DNA of 26,321 nucleotides from Rhodoferax sp. UBA6134 (GCA_002422455.1 DIVK01000107.1:3342-29662); one strand, 5' to 3'. Positions 1 to 8,164 are shown, counted from the first letter of the stretch. Made by a program: numbers and translations. Notes: generated by a model from the sequence alone, not told the origin.

Positions 1-1751
1 TCGATCTTCTTGCCCACCACCATCATCAGGTCGGCCAGCTCGTCGATCACCACCACGATGTGCGGCAGATCGTCCAGCGGCTCCGGAGACTCAGGCGTCA
101 GACTGAAGGGGTTGTAGACAAACTCGCCGCGCGCGCGTGCCTCATCGATCTTGGCGTTGTAACCGGCCAGATTACGCACGCCCATCTTGCTCATAAGTTT
201 GTAGCGGCGCTCCATCTCGGCCACGCACCAGGTCAGACCGTGCGCGGCCTGCCGCATGTCGGTGACCACCGGCGCCAGCAAATGCGGGATGCCCTCATAG
301 ACCGACATTTCCAGCATCTTGGGGTCGATCATCAGCAGGCGCACGTCGCGCGCCTCGGCCTTGTAGAGCAGCGAGAGGATCATGGCGTTGATGCCAACCG
401 ACTTGCCCGAACCAGTGGTACCCGCCACCAGCACGTGCGGCATCTTGGCCAAGTCGGCCACCACCGGGTTGCCCACGATGTCCTTGCCCAGACCCATGGT
501 CAGCAAGGACTTGGCCTCGTTGTAGATTTGCGAGCCCAAAATCTCGGACAACTTGATGGATTGGCGCTTGGCGTTGGGCAACTCCAGCGCCATGTAGTTC
601 TTGCCCGGAATCGTCTCCACCACGCGGATCGACACCAGGCTCAGGGAGCGCGCCAGATCCTTGGCCAGGCCCACGATCTGCGAGCCCTTGACGCCGGTGG
701 CAGGTTCGATCTCATAGCGCGTGATCACCGGCCCGGGCTGGGCCAGCACCACCCGTACCTCAACGCCAAAGTCCTTGAGCTTTTTCTCGATCATGCGGCT
801 GGTCATCTCCAGCGTCTCGGGTGCCACGGTTTCCTGCCGCGTCAGCGCGCCGTCGAGCAAGTCGACCTGCGGCAGCTTGCTGTCGGGCATGTCCTTGAAC
901 AAGGGCTTTTGCCGTTCTTTGGCCACCCGTTCACTCCTGGGCGCGTCCACCAGAACCGGCTCAATTATGACGGGCAGGGGGTGGTGCCCGGCGACGTCCT
1001 GACGCTCCTCAATCACCACTTCTTCACGCTCCCGTGCCGCCTGCTGACCCAGCGCGATGTCCTGCGCCACCTCACGCTTCTCGCGCCGGGATTCAACCTG
1101 AAAACAAAGCCAGGCGCCCAGGCGTTCCGCCACCTGCGCCCAGGAAAAACGGAACACCAGGGCCACCCCCACCACGCCCAGGGCGATGGCCACCAGGCCC
1201 GAACCGGCAAAACCCAGCCACTGAACGCTCAAGGGCCCCACCACGTAGCCCAGAATGCCACCGCCGTGTCCGGGCAAACGAGTCTCCAGGCTGTACATGC
1301 GCGACCATTCCAAGGTGGTACTGGCGTACAGCAACAAGGCCAAGCCGGCCCAGAAAGCCACACGTCCGGACGTGAATCGGGAGGTCAGCGAGGCAGGCGG
1401 CTCGCCCCGTGGCGTCAGCAGCTCACGCCCCCGCAGCCAGCGAGCCAGAGCGGACAGCCAGACACGCACGCCGGCCGCGACACACCACCAGACAGAAAAC
1501 CCCAGCAAAAAATAACTGCCATCGGCCAGCCAGGCACCCAGCCGCCCCACCCGGTTGAGCACCGGTGCCCCGCCACCCGAGGTCGACCAGGCTGGATCCT
1601 GCGTTGAGTAACTCACAAGAGCGAGCAACCAGACCGTCAACAACACCAGGCCGGCCAGCAACCCCAGTTCGTCGGCAAAACGTCCCCAGCCAGAACGGAC
1701 AGGCGTGGTCGTAACGCGGGATGAATTCAGGGTATTGAGCAAATAAGTCAT
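1..1751 (-). CDS. ftsK: DNA translocase FtsK, N-terminal part (cut by window start)
   Basis: FtsK is an inner-membrane-anchored, hexameric DNA pump that clears the septum of chromosomal DNA and activates XerCD recombination at dif during division. About 583 codons are visible. The ATG start at 1751 gives MTYLLNTLNS. Hydrophobic segments lie near residues 30-49, 80-100, 130-146 and 165-200, matching the membrane domain. A charged linker follows, rich in Glu and Arg, and shorter than the long linker of E. coli FtsK. The motor begins near residue 300. Its Walker A motif AGTTGSGKS is at residues 443-451 (399-425) and the Walker B stretch VVVIDELADLMM lies near the window edge. The end of the motor and the DNA-reading gamma domain lie outside the window. 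The gene is divergent from trxB, 52 bp away, an arrangement I recall from related genomes. The assignment is secure; only the 3' end is unknown. Confidence 0.96.
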   Translation of the reverse strand, partial: MTYLLNTLNSSRVTTTPVRSGWGRFADELGLLAGLVLLTVWLLALVSYSTQDPAWSTSGGGAPVLNRVGRLGAWLADGSYFLLGFSVWWCVAAGVRVWLSALARWLRGRELLTPRGEPPASLTSRFTSGRVAFWAGLALLLYASTTLEWSRMYSLETRLPGHGGGILGYVVGPLSVQWLGFAGSGLVAIALGVVGVALVFRFSWAQVAERLGAWLCFQVESRREKREVAQDIALGQQAAREREEVVIEERQDVAGHHPLPVIIEPVLVDAPRSERVAKERQKPLFKDMPDSKLPQVDLLDGALTRQETVAPETLEMTSRMIEKKLKDFGVEVRVVLAQPGPVITRYEIEPATGVKGSQIVGLAKDLARSLSLVSIRVVETIPGKNYMALELPNAKRQSIKLSEILGSQIYNEAKSLLTMGLGKDIVGNPVVADLAKMPHVLVAGTTGSGKSVGINAMILSLLYKAEARDVRLLMIDPKMLEMSVYEGIPHLLAPVVTDMRQAAHGLTWCVAEMERRYKLMSKMGVRNLAGYNAKIDEARARGEFVYNPFSLTPESPEPLDDLPHIVVVIDELADLMMVVGKKI

Positions 1752-1767
1752 ACTATTCCGAATAGTA
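1751..1767. promoter_or_regulatory. Perfect inverted repeat between ftsK and trxB
   Basis: The 17 bases TACTATTCCGAATAGTA form a perfect 8-bp inverted repeat around one central base. It overlaps the first base of the ftsK start codon and lies 36 bp before the trxB start, in a 52-bp divergent intergenic region. The size and symmetry suit a dimeric regulator's operator, but I do not recognise the motif. It could instead hold a promoter -10 element, since TACTAT resembles TATAAT on either strand. Confidence 0.45.
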
Positions 1768-1803
1768 CACGGCACGTCCGATTTTTCTCGAAGGATTTTC
1801 ACA

Positions 1804-2754
1804 ATGTCAAACACAAAACATGCACGGGTTTTGATTCTGGGCTCCGGGCCGGCAGGCTACACGGCCGCCATTTATGCGGCGCGCGCCAACCTTCAGCCTT
1901 TGCTGATTACCGGCATGGCACAGGGGGGGCAATTGATGACGACCACCGAAGTGGACAACTGGCCGGCTGACGTGCATGGCGTGCAGGGACCGGAACTGAT
2001 GCAGCGCTTTCAGGAGCACGCGGAACGCTTCAAAACCGAGATCGTATTCGACCACGTCAATGCCGTTGACTTCGGCAAGCGTCCATTCACCCTCAAGGCG
2101 GACAGCGGCGAATACACCTGCGACTCGCTCATCATCGCCACCGGCGCATCAGCCAAATACCTAGGGCTGCCGTCCGAGACCGCCTTCATGGGCCGCGGTG
2201 TGTCAGGCTGCGCCACCTGCGACGGTTTTTTCTACCGCGACGAAGTCTGTTGCGTGGTCGGTGGCGGCAACACCGCCGTAGAAGAAGCCCTGTACCTGTC
2301 CAACATTGCCAGCAAGGTGTACCTGATTCACCGGCGTGACAAATTCAAGGCCGAGCCCATCCTGATCGACAAACTGATGGAAAAAGTGGCGGCGGGCAAG
2401 ATTGAACTCAAGACTTTTTTCACCCTGGACGAGGTGCTGGGCGATCAGAGCGGCGTCACCGGCGTGCGCCTGAAAAATGTCAGTACAGGCGGCACCGAAG
2501 ACTTGACACTCAAAGGCTGCTTCATTGCCATTGGTCACGCGCCCAACACCGACCTTTTCCAGGGTCAACTGGAGCTTGCGGGCGGCTACATTGTCACCCA
2601 GGGCGGGCTCAAGGGTTTCGCCACCCAGACCAGCGTACCAGGCATTTTTGCCGCCGGCGACGTGCAGGACCATGTCTACCGCCAGGCCATCACCAGCGCC
2701 GGCACCGGCTGCATGGCAGCACTGGACGCGCAGCGTTTTCTTGAGCAGGAGTGA
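1804..2754 (+). CDS. trxB: Thioredoxin-disulfide reductase TrxB
   Basis: TrxB uses NADPH and FAD to reduce thioredoxin in the cytoplasm, feeding ribonucleotide reductase, peroxiredoxins and protein disulfide repair. The 316-residue protein has the family's usual length. Visible motifs are the FAD-binding GSGPAG at residues 13-18, the redox-active CATC at 136-139, the NADPH-binding GGGNTA at 153-158 with HRRDKF at 176-181, and the C-terminal FAD motif beginning AAGDV. The ATG start is supported by AAGGA at 1791-1795, eight bases upstream. It is divergent from ftsK and is followed by the ribosomal protein pair rpmB-rpmG, which has its own promoter. Nothing is unusual in the protein. Confidence 0.97.
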   Translation: MSNTKHARVLILGSGPAGYTAAIYAARANLQPLLITGMAQGGQLMTTTEVDNWPADVHGVQGPELMQRFQEHAERFKTEIVFDHVNAVDFGKRPFTLKADSGEYTCDSLIIATGASAKYLGLPSETAFMGRGVSGCATCDGFFYRDEVCCVVGGGNTAVEEALYLSNIASKVYLIHRRDKFKAEPILIDKLMEKVAAGKIELKTFFTLDEVLGDQSGVTGVRLKNVSTGGTEDLTLKGCFIAIGHAPNTDLFQGQLELAGGYIVTQGGLKGFATQTSVPGIFAAGDVQDHVYRQAITSAGTGCMAALDAQRFLEQE

Positions 2755-2809
2755 GCACCCGGGTAGCGGCTGGAGACGAGCCTCCGTCCGGCTGCTGCCG
2801 AAAGCCCGC

Positions 2810-2815
2810 TATAAT
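2810..2815 (+). promoter_or_regulatory. Likely promoter -10 element for rpmB-rpmG
   Basis: A consensus TATAAT lies 163 bp before rpmB. No good -35 hexamer is seen at 16-18 bp spacing. The resulting leader would be long and contains a small GC hairpin (GGCCC/GGGCC, 2835-2848), which may stabilise or regulate the ribosomal protein mRNA. The placement is inferred from sequence only. Confidence 0.5.
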
Positions 2816-2977
2816 CCAAAGCTTTGCTGAATTCGGCCCGAGAGGGCCTGCAATGCAGCAGTCGGGTTACCGCCACCCTTTTTACTTGGCGAGGTGAGGC
2901 TGAAGCGAGATCGGGTTTGTTTGCAAAAACGGATTTGATCGCCAGTAACGGCCGTTAAAAAGTATCGGAGTGTCCTT

Positions 2978-3211
2978 ATGGCACGCGTATGTGAAGTCAC
3001 GGGCAAAGGCCCCATGGTCGGGAACAATGTTTCCCACGCCAACAACAAAACCAAGCGCCGGTTCCTGCCGAACCTGCAATACCGCCGTTTCTGGGTCGAG
3101 ACCGAAAACCGCTGGATTCGACTGCGGATTTCCAACGCAGGTCTGCGTTTGATCGACAAAAACGGCATTGATTCTGTGCTCGCCGACCTGCGCGCACGTG
3201 GCCAGGCCTGA
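2978..3211 (+). CDS. rpmB: 50S ribosomal protein L28
   Basis: L28 is a small basic protein of the large ribosomal subunit. The 77-residue product starts MARVCEVTGKGP, has the conserved GNNVSHANNKTKRRF region at about residues 15-29, and continues with the NLQYRRFWV and WIRLRIS strands typical of bacterial L28. It lacks the zinc-binding cysteine pairs of the C+ form; only Cys5 is seen. It is followed 78 bp later by rpmG, the usual pair, and the two genes probably share one transcript ending at the terminator near 3490. Its family length and full motif set make the call firm. Confidence 0.97.
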   Translation: MARVCEVTGKGPMVGNNVSHANNKTKRRFLPNLQYRRFWVETENRWIRLRISNAGLRLIDKNGIDSVLADLRARGQA

Positions 3212-3289
3212 GATATTGCGGGACAGACCGCAGCGGGCCATAGGCCTGCAAGCTCTGTCCTCAACTGACTAGACATTAAAGGACATATC

Positions 3290-3460
3290 ATGGCAACCAA
3301 AGGCGGACGCGAAAAAATCAAGCTGGAATCCACAGCTGGCACCGGTCACTTCTACACGACCGACAAAAACAAGAAAACCATGCCCGAGAAGATGTTGATC
3401 AAGAAATTTGATCCCAAAGCTCGCAAGCATGTGGACTACAAGGAAATGAAGCTGAAGTAA
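3290..3460 (+). CDS. rpmG: 50S ribosomal protein L33
   Basis: L33 is a small protein of the large ribosomal subunit near the E site. The 56-residue product reads MATKGGREKIKLES, then GTGHFYTTDKNKKTMPEK, and ends in YKEMKLK. This is the standard zinc-free (C-) L33 with the KKFDP and RKHV elements. The start is fixed by AAAGGA at 3278-3283, six bases before the ATG. It lies downstream of rpmB in the same operon and is followed directly by a strong hairpin with a T tract. Confidence 0.97.
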   Translation: MATKGGREKIKLESTAGTGHFYTTDKNKKTMPEKMLIKKFDPKARKHVDYKEMKLK

Positions 3461-3475
3461 TTCGGCTTGCTCCTG

Positions 3476-3506
3476 AAAAAAAGCCCGCTTCATGCGGGCT
3501 TTTTTA
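3476..3506. terminator. Bidirectional intrinsic terminator after rpmG
   Basis: A perfect 7-bp stem AGCCCGC/GCGGGCT (3482-3488 and 3494-3500) with loop TTCAT is flanked by seven A residues on the left and six T residues on the right. It is a textbook rho-independent terminator for rpmB-rpmG, and could also work for the opposing strand downstream of the desaturase gene. Confidence 0.9.
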
Positions 3507-3525
3507 CGGGTGCTTGCCAAAGGGG

Positions 3526-3600
3526 CTATGTCGAACAAGTTGCCCCGTTCGGGCTGGGCGTTTCGACAAGCTCAGCGCGAACGGACCTGATCAGCGAGCC
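3526..3600. repeat. Dispersed palindromic repeat, copy 1 (REP-like)
   Basis: Left-arm sequence GAACAAG...CCGTTCGGGCTG is followed by right-arm sequence GCGTTTCGACAAGCTCAG (from 3558) and CGCGAACGGAC, which is roughly its reverse complement. The right arm matches copy 2 at 13678-13706 with one mismatch in 29 bases. It sits in the convergent space between rpmG and the desaturase gene. Extents are approximate. This copy lacks most of the central part of copy 2. Confidence 0.7.
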
Positions 3601-3605
3601 TTGAT

Positions 3606-3630
3606 TCGTCATTGCGAGCGCAGCGTGACA
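3606..3630. repeat. Possible second short repeat (ATTGCGAGCGCAGC type)
   Basis: The stretch CGTCATTGCGAGCGCAGCG resembles a short intergenic repeat that I recall from many bacterial genomes, usually written CGTCATTGCGAGCG followed by AAGCAATCC. Only part of it is present here, joined to the end of palindromic repeat copy 1. No second copy was seen in the window, so the call rests on memory of the motif. Confidence 0.35.
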
Positions 3631-3647
3631 CTCCAGCGCCACGCGCT

Positions 3648-4862
3648 TCAGACCCGCGCCGCCCGCAGCCTCATCGAAAAATTCTGCAGGACCGCAATAC
3701 CACTGGCCTCCGCGCGATGGCACCAGGCCTGCAGGTCAACGGCCATCTGCTCACGGGTATGTGAACGGTGCAGCCACAACTGACGCAACTCCTCGCGCAT
3801 GACCACCATTTTATCCAGTACCGGCGAGGCCGCCCGGGCCAGGGCCAGGTGGGGCACGGCGGCAGCCGGCACCTTATCAGCGTCACGATGCAGCCAGCGC
3901 TGGGCAGCCTGGATGACGGCCGCGTCCGCGCTGCGGGCCTTCAAGGCATGGAGTTCATCCTTGAAGGCGCTGCGCATGTCCTTGGCATAGCCAGCCATGA
4001 TTTCATAGCGGTTGGAAATCAGCGCTTCCAGCGTTTTCTCATCGGCGACCGGTCGCACGTCACCAAAGGCCAGTTTGGGCGGTGTCTTTTTGACCGTGGC
4101 CAGACCCACCCCCTGCATCAGGCTGATGTACATCCAGCCAATGTCAAACTCGTACGGTTTGACCGACAGTTTGGCGGACGTGGGATAGGTGTGATGGTTA
4201 TTGTGCAGTTCCTCACCGGCAATGAGGATGCCCCAGGGCAAAATATTGGTGCTGGCATCCGGCGCCTCGAAATTGCGATAACCCCAGTAGTGCGCCGCGC
4301 CATTGATGATGCCGGCCGCCATGATGGGGGTCCACGCCATTTGCACGGCCCACACCGACAGGCCGGCCGCGCCAAACAAAGCCAGATCAATAATCAGCAT
4401 CAAGACAATGCCCTGCCAGGAAAAGCGGGTATACAGGTTGCGCTCCAGCCAGTCAGCCGGTGTGCCGTGGCCAAAACGGGCCATGGTTTCCATGTTTTTG
4501 GACTCGGCACGGTACAACTCGGCACCCTGCAACAACACGGTCCTGATGCCATGCACATGCGGGCTGTGCGGGTCTTCCGCCTGCTCGCACTTGGCGTGGT
4601 GCTTGCGGTGGATGGCGGCCCACTCCTTGGTGACCTGACCGGTGGTCAACCAGAGCCAGAAACGGAAAAAATGCGAGGCAATCGGATGCAGGTCCAGAGC
4701 CCGGTGCGCCTGATGCCGGTGCAGATACACCGTCACACTGATCATGGTGACATGGGTCACCGCCAGCGTGAACAACACGATCTGCCACCCTGTCAAATTC
4801 CAAAACCCATGCGCCAGCCAGTCCACCACTGCATTCCATGCAGTCCAATCAGATAACAACAT
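3648..4862 (-). CDS. Membrane acyl desaturase (delta-9 type)
   Basis: This is a di-iron membrane fatty acid desaturase that should insert a double bond into acyl chains, keeping membranes fluid. The chosen ATG at 4862 gives 404 residues; the frame stays open to a TTG at 4919. The three histidine boxes are HRHQAH (48-53), HRKHH (85-89) and HNNHH (220-224), the standard iron ligands. Hydrophobic segments lie around residues 26-46, 151-170 and 175-190. Residues from about 285 to the end form a soluble, helix-rich extension of roughly 120 residues beyond the usual 300-residue core; I do not recognise a domain in it. It is convergent with rpmG and downstream of rsmB on the same strand, 155 bp away. 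Substrate (acyl-CoA, acyl-ACP or phospholipid) cannot be told from sequence. Confidence 0.9.
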   Translation of the reverse strand: MLLSDWTAWNAVVDWLAHGFWNLTGWQIVLFTLAVTHVTMISVTVYLHRHQAHRALDLHPIASHFFRFWLWLTTGQVTKEWAAIHRKHHAKCEQAEDPHSPHVHGIRTVLLQGAELYRAESKNMETMARFGHGTPADWLERNLYTRFSWQGIVLMLIIDLALFGAAGLSVWAVQMAWTPIMAAGIINGAAHYWGYRNFEAPDASTNILPWGILIAGEELHNNHHTYPTSAKLSVKPYEFDIGWMYISLMQGVGLATVKKTPPKLAFGDVRPVADEKTLEALISNRYEIMAGYAKDMRSAFKDELHALKARSADAAVIQAAQRWLHRDADKVPAAAVPHLALARAASPVLDKMVVMREELRQLWLHRSHTREQMAVDLQAWCHRAEASGIAVLQNFSMRLRAARV

Positions 4863-5017
4863 ATTCAGTAAAAATCTCTCAACGACATTGTGATAAAAAT
4901 CAAGCGTGACCCCTGCCAAACCTGCTAACCGGCCATTCTAAACTTTCAGGTCAAAAAACGTGCGTCAGCCCACACACGCCATCCGAAGCGGCAGGTCCGT
5001 TGACACCCGTTGAATCT

Positions 5018-6289
5018 TCAGCTTTTCTGCCAAACCGCCGCGAAAAATCCATCGGTCTGGTGGCGCTGCGGCCACAAGCGCAGGTAACGCTGCCCATCGT
5101 CACCACCGCTGCACAAGCTGGCGGCACCTTCAACCTTCAAACCCGACAGGATCGCACCCGCATCGAGCGGGGTAAATTCCTTGTTCGCGTCGGTAAAGGC
5201 CTGCGCGATGGCCTCGTTTTCCTGGACCAGCAGACTGCAGGTTGCATACACCAGCCGACCACCGGGCTTGAGCAGCCGCGCCGCACCTTGCAGGATGGCC
5301 GCCTGCTTGCCGGCCATCTCCTGCACCAACTGCGGCGTTTGCCGCCACTTGAGGTCAGGGTTGCGCCGCAGCGTGCCCAGCCCCGAACAGGGTGCATCCA
5401 CCAACACCCGGTCGATCTTGCCGGACAGGCGCTTGATGCGCTCGTCACGCTCGTGCGCGATGGCCGCCGGATGCACGTTGGACAAACCGCTGCGGGCCAG
5501 ACGCGGCTTGAGCGCATCCAGCCGATGGGCCGAGGTATCAAAGGCGTACAAACGCCCGGTGCTGCGCATGGCAGCACCAATGGCCAGCGTCTTGCCACCC
5601 GCCCCGGCACAAAAATCGACCACCATCTCGCCGCGCCTGGCGTCGAGCAGCATGGCCAGCAGTTGCGAGCCTTCATCCTGCACCTCAAACGCGCCGCGGG
5701 TAAACACGTCCAGCTTGTTCAGTGTCGGCTTGCCGGCAATGCGCAGACCCCAGGGCGAATAAGGTGTAGGCAGCGCCTTGATGCCGGCCTGGGCCAGCTC
5801 TTTTTGCACGTCCGCACGCTTGGCGTTGAGCGCATTGACGCGCAAGTCCAGCCCGGCGCCCTGGTTGAGGCTCTCCGCCAGCGGCCAGAAATCCGCCCCC
5901 AACTGGTCTTTGAGCGGCTGCACCAGCCAGTCGGGCAGGTTGTGACGGTGGCGCTCCATCAGGTCGGCCACATTGACCTTTTCGCACTGGTCGAGCCAGT
6001 TCTTTTCCTGCTCGGTCAAGGCGCTGCGCAAAAAATCACCGGGACCGTAAAATCCCAGAATCGCCAGACGCCGCTCTTTGGGGCCGCTGCCGGAAGGGGC
6101 AAAATGATCAAACAGCAGTTTTTTACGCAGCACGGTGTAAACCGTCCCGGACAAAGTGGCACGCTCGCGCGGTCCGAGTCCCCGGTTGTCGCGAAAGAAC
6201 TTCGACACGATTGCGTCGGTGGGGTGATCAAATTTGAGGGAGAGGCGAACGAGTTCGGAACAGACGTCGAGCAGGGCTTTAGGATGCAT
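5018..6289 (-). CDS. rsmB: 16S rRNA (cytosine-5) methyltransferase RsmB/Sun family
   Basis: RsmB methylates C967 of 16S rRNA using S-adenosylmethionine. The start MHPKALLDVC at 6289 (423 residues) fits the Burkholderiales form better than the upstream in-frame start at 6346. The N-terminal third is a NusB-like RNA-binding region. The SAM motif VVDFCAGAGGKT lies at residues 223-234. The two catalytic cysteines are in DAPCSGLG (Cys301) and YATCSLL (Cys351), and PDLKW follows at 311-315. The C-terminus RYLRLWPQ...DGFFAAVW is typical of RsmB/NOP enzymes. It is separated by only 16 bp from the divergent DUF1653 gene. The exact target base is inferred from the family; a related rRNA m5C methyltransferase role is the only realistic alternative. 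Confidence 0.9.
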   Translation of the reverse strand: MHPKALLDVCSELVRLSLKFDHPTDAIVSKFFRDNRGLGPRERATLSGTVYTVLRKKLLFDHFAPSGSGPKERRLAILGFYGPGDFLRSALTEQEKNWLDQCEKVNVADLMERHRHNLPDWLVQPLKDQLGADFWPLAESLNQGAGLDLRVNALNAKRADVQKELAQAGIKALPTPYSPWGLRIAGKPTLNKLDVFTRGAFEVQDEGSQLLAMLLDARRGEMVVDFCAGAGGKTLAIGAAMRSTGRLYAFDTSAHRLDALKPRLARSGLSNVHPAAIAHERDERIKRLSGKIDRVLVDAPCSGLGTLRRNPDLKWRQTPQLVQEMAGKQAAILQGAARLLKPGGRLVYATCSLLVQENEAIAQAFTDANKEFTPLDAGAILSGLKVEGAASLCSGGDDGQRYLRLWPQRHQTDGFFAAVWQKS

Positions 6290-6305
6290 AGCCTGTGATT
6301 GTCCC

Positions 6306-6545
6306 ATGACTGACGAAATACCGCCCCCTCTGACCGAGACCCGCAAGGGCCGATACCGCCACTACAAGGGCCGCGACTACGAAGTCATTGCCACGGTGCG
6401 CCACAGCGAAACGCTGGAGCCGATGACACTGTACCGCGCCCTGTACGGCGAACAGGCGCTTTGGGTACGCCCCGCAGCCATGTTTGACGAAAAGGTGATG
6501 GTTGACGACGTGCGGCAGGCCCGCTTTACCTGGGTATCAGAATGA
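6306..6545 (+). CDS. DUF1653 domain protein
   Basis: A 79-residue cytoplasmic protein starting MTDEIPPPL. Its core RYRHYKGRDYEVIATVRHSETLEP, then MTLYRALYG and LWVRPAAMF, is the DUF1653 signature, a small beta-rich domain found alone or fused to other domains. No biochemical function is established that I know of. The ATG at 6306 is preferred to the upstream start at 6234, which would run across the rsmB start. It is divergent from rsmB with a 16-bp gap and ends in a hairpin at 6545-6584, so it is probably a single-gene transcript. Confidence 0.85.
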   Translation: MTDEIPPPLTETRKGRYRHYKGRDYEVIATVRHSETLEPMTLYRALYGEQALWVRPAAMFDEKVMVDDVRQARFTWVSE

Positions 6546-6584
6546 AGCTGCTGCCGGGTCGCCGTGTCACCCGACAGCAGCTTT
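6545..6584 (+). terminator. Long hairpin after DUF1653 gene
   Basis: AAGCTGCTG (6545-6553) pairs with CAGCAGCTT (6575-6583), and inside it CGGGT pairs with ACCCG, giving about 14 paired positions with one mismatch and a 9-base loop. It begins at the last base of the stop codon. Only three T residues follow, so termination may be weak. It separates the DUF1653 gene from the efflux operon. Confidence 0.55.
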
Positions 6585-6666
6585 ACAAGTCTTCACAGAG
6601 GGATACCTCAACCCCGTCTGACTCCGGCACAATGACTGGATCAACCGCGCTTTGCCCAAAAAATTG

Positions 6667-8130
6667 ATGCTCCCACAAAAACCTGAATCGTCGTGGTCAA
6701 CCAAGAGCTCGCTCCGCATTCAGCCCTTGACCGTGGCGTTCGCGCTCGTTCTGGGCGGCTGCTCGGCCTGGTCACCCGGTGCGCCGCAGGGGCCGGCCCT
6801 CGCAATTCCCGCGGCTTGGTCCGCCGCCGCGTTACCCGGCGGCGCCGCCACGGCCAATACGGCAACCGCGAGTCCACTGGCCCAGTGGTGGCAGCGGTTC
6901 AACGATCCGTTGCTGAGCACCCTGGTGACGCAGGCGCTGCAGGCCAACACCACAGTGCGTTCGGCGCAGGCGGCACTGCTGCAATCGCGCGCCTTGCGCG
7001 ATGCCAAATCGGCGAACCTGGTCCCTGTCGTCAACACCTCGGCCTCGGCCCAGCGCAGCACATCAGGCGGCAACGAGGCCAGCAACAACTGGCGGGCCGG
7101 TTTTGATGCCAGCTGGGAGCCCGACGTGTTTGGCAGCATGCGCAACGCCCTGAGCGCCACCGAAGCCGATGCCAGTGCCGCCGAGACCAATCTCGCCGCA
7201 GTGCAGGTTTCGATTGCCGCCGAGGTGGCCCTGACCTACATCGAACTGCGCGGGCTGCAGGCACGCTTGGCCCTTGCCCGCAACAATCTGGCGAGCCAGA
7301 CCGAAACGCAGCAGATTACCGACTGGCGCGTGCAAGCCGGCCTGGCGTCGGCGCTCGACCTGGAGCAGGCACGGGCGGCCAGCGCACAAACCAGCGCGCA
7401 GATTCCCGCGCTGGAAAGCAGCATGGCACAGGCGCAGCACAGTCTGGCGGTGCTGACCGGCCAGGCCCCCGGCGCACTGCAGGCCACGCTGGCCGCCGCG
7501 CCGTCCCTGCCCCAGGCGCCTGGCGACCTGGCACTGCGCATTCCAGCCGAAACCCTGCGCCAGCGCCCCGACGTGCGCGCGGCGGAGCACCGCATCAGCG
7601 CCGCGCTGGCGCGCGTGGCGCAGGCTGACGCAGCGCGCTATCCGGGCTTCCAGATCAGCGGGTCAGTGGGCCTGAGCGCCCTGACGCTGGGCGCGCTCAG
7701 CACCAGCGGCACGGTGGCGAACGCCCTGCTGGCCAGTGTTTCCGTGCCTCTTTTTGACGGTGGCGCGGCCCGGGCGCAGGTACGCGCCCAGGAAGCCGCG
7801 CTGGAACAGACCCGCATGAGTTACCAGGCCACGGTGCTCACGGCCCTGAAGGACGTGGAGGACGCACTGGTGGCCCTGCAGGGCGACCGCGCGCGGCTGG
7901 CCTGGCTGGGGGTCGCGGCCGACGCCGCTGGCAACGCCGACCTGCTGGCGCGCCAGCGCTACGCCAGCGGCTTGATCGACTTTCGCTCGGTGCTGGAGAC
8001 GCAGCGCACCCTGTTGTCCACCCAGGACAGCGTGGCGAGCACCCGCGCCAGCCTGAGCGCAGACCATGTGCGCCTGTACAAGGCGCTGGGCGGGGGCTGG
8101 ACCCCGGCTGCCGATCCCGCCGCGCCCTGA
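6667..8130 (+). CDS. Outer membrane efflux lipoprotein, NodT/OprM family
   Basis: This TolC-like outer membrane factor should form the exit duct of the tripartite exporter encoded by the next three genes. With the ATG at 6667 it has 487 residues. A basic N-terminus is followed by a hydrophobic stretch ending in the lipobox VLGGC, so Cys32 is the likely lipidation site. Two outer membrane efflux repeats follow, each rich in Ala/Gln coiled-coil helices (about 130-270 and 330-470). AALLQSRALRDA, RPDVRAAE and FDGGAARA are typical family segments. A TTG at 6652 is an alternative start. It is first in the operon and lies 34 bp before the adaptor gene. The substrate is unknown. Confidence 0.92.
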   Translation: MLPQKPESSWSTKSSLRIQPLTVAFALVLGGCSAWSPGAPQGPALAIPAAWSAAALPGGAATANTATASPLAQWWQRFNDPLLSTLVTQALQANTTVRSAQAALLQSRALRDAKSANLVPVVNTSASAQRSTSGGNEASNNWRAGFDASWEPDVFGSMRNALSATEADASAAETNLAAVQVSIAAEVALTYIELRGLQARLALARNNLASQTETQQITDWRVQAGLASALDLEQARAASAQTSAQIPALESSMAQAQHSLAVLTGQAPGALQATLAAAPSLPQAPGDLALRIPAETLRQRPDVRAAEHRISAALARVAQADAARYPGFQISGSVGLSALTLGALSTSGTVANALLASVSVPLFDGGAARAQVRAQEAALEQTRMSYQATVLTALKDVEDALVALQGDRARLAWLGVAADAAGNADLLARQRYASGLIDFRSVLETQRTLLSTQDSVASTRASLSADHVRLYKALGGGWTPAADPAAP

Positions 8131-8164
8131 AGCGCAGGCGGCCCCCTCTCCCGATTTGACCGAC

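Noticed and set aside
60..1607. 515-codon plus-strand open frame
   Set aside because: It is antisense to ftsK, whose minus-strand translation shows membrane segments and Walker motifs. The plus-strand product is His/Gln/Arg-rich and matches nothing.
3768..4856. 362-codon plus-strand open frame
   Set aside because: Antisense to the desaturase with its three histidine boxes; a by-product of high third-position GC.
5000..6298. 432-codon plus-strand open frame
   Set aside because: Antisense to rsmB, which has all catalytic motifs on the minus strand.
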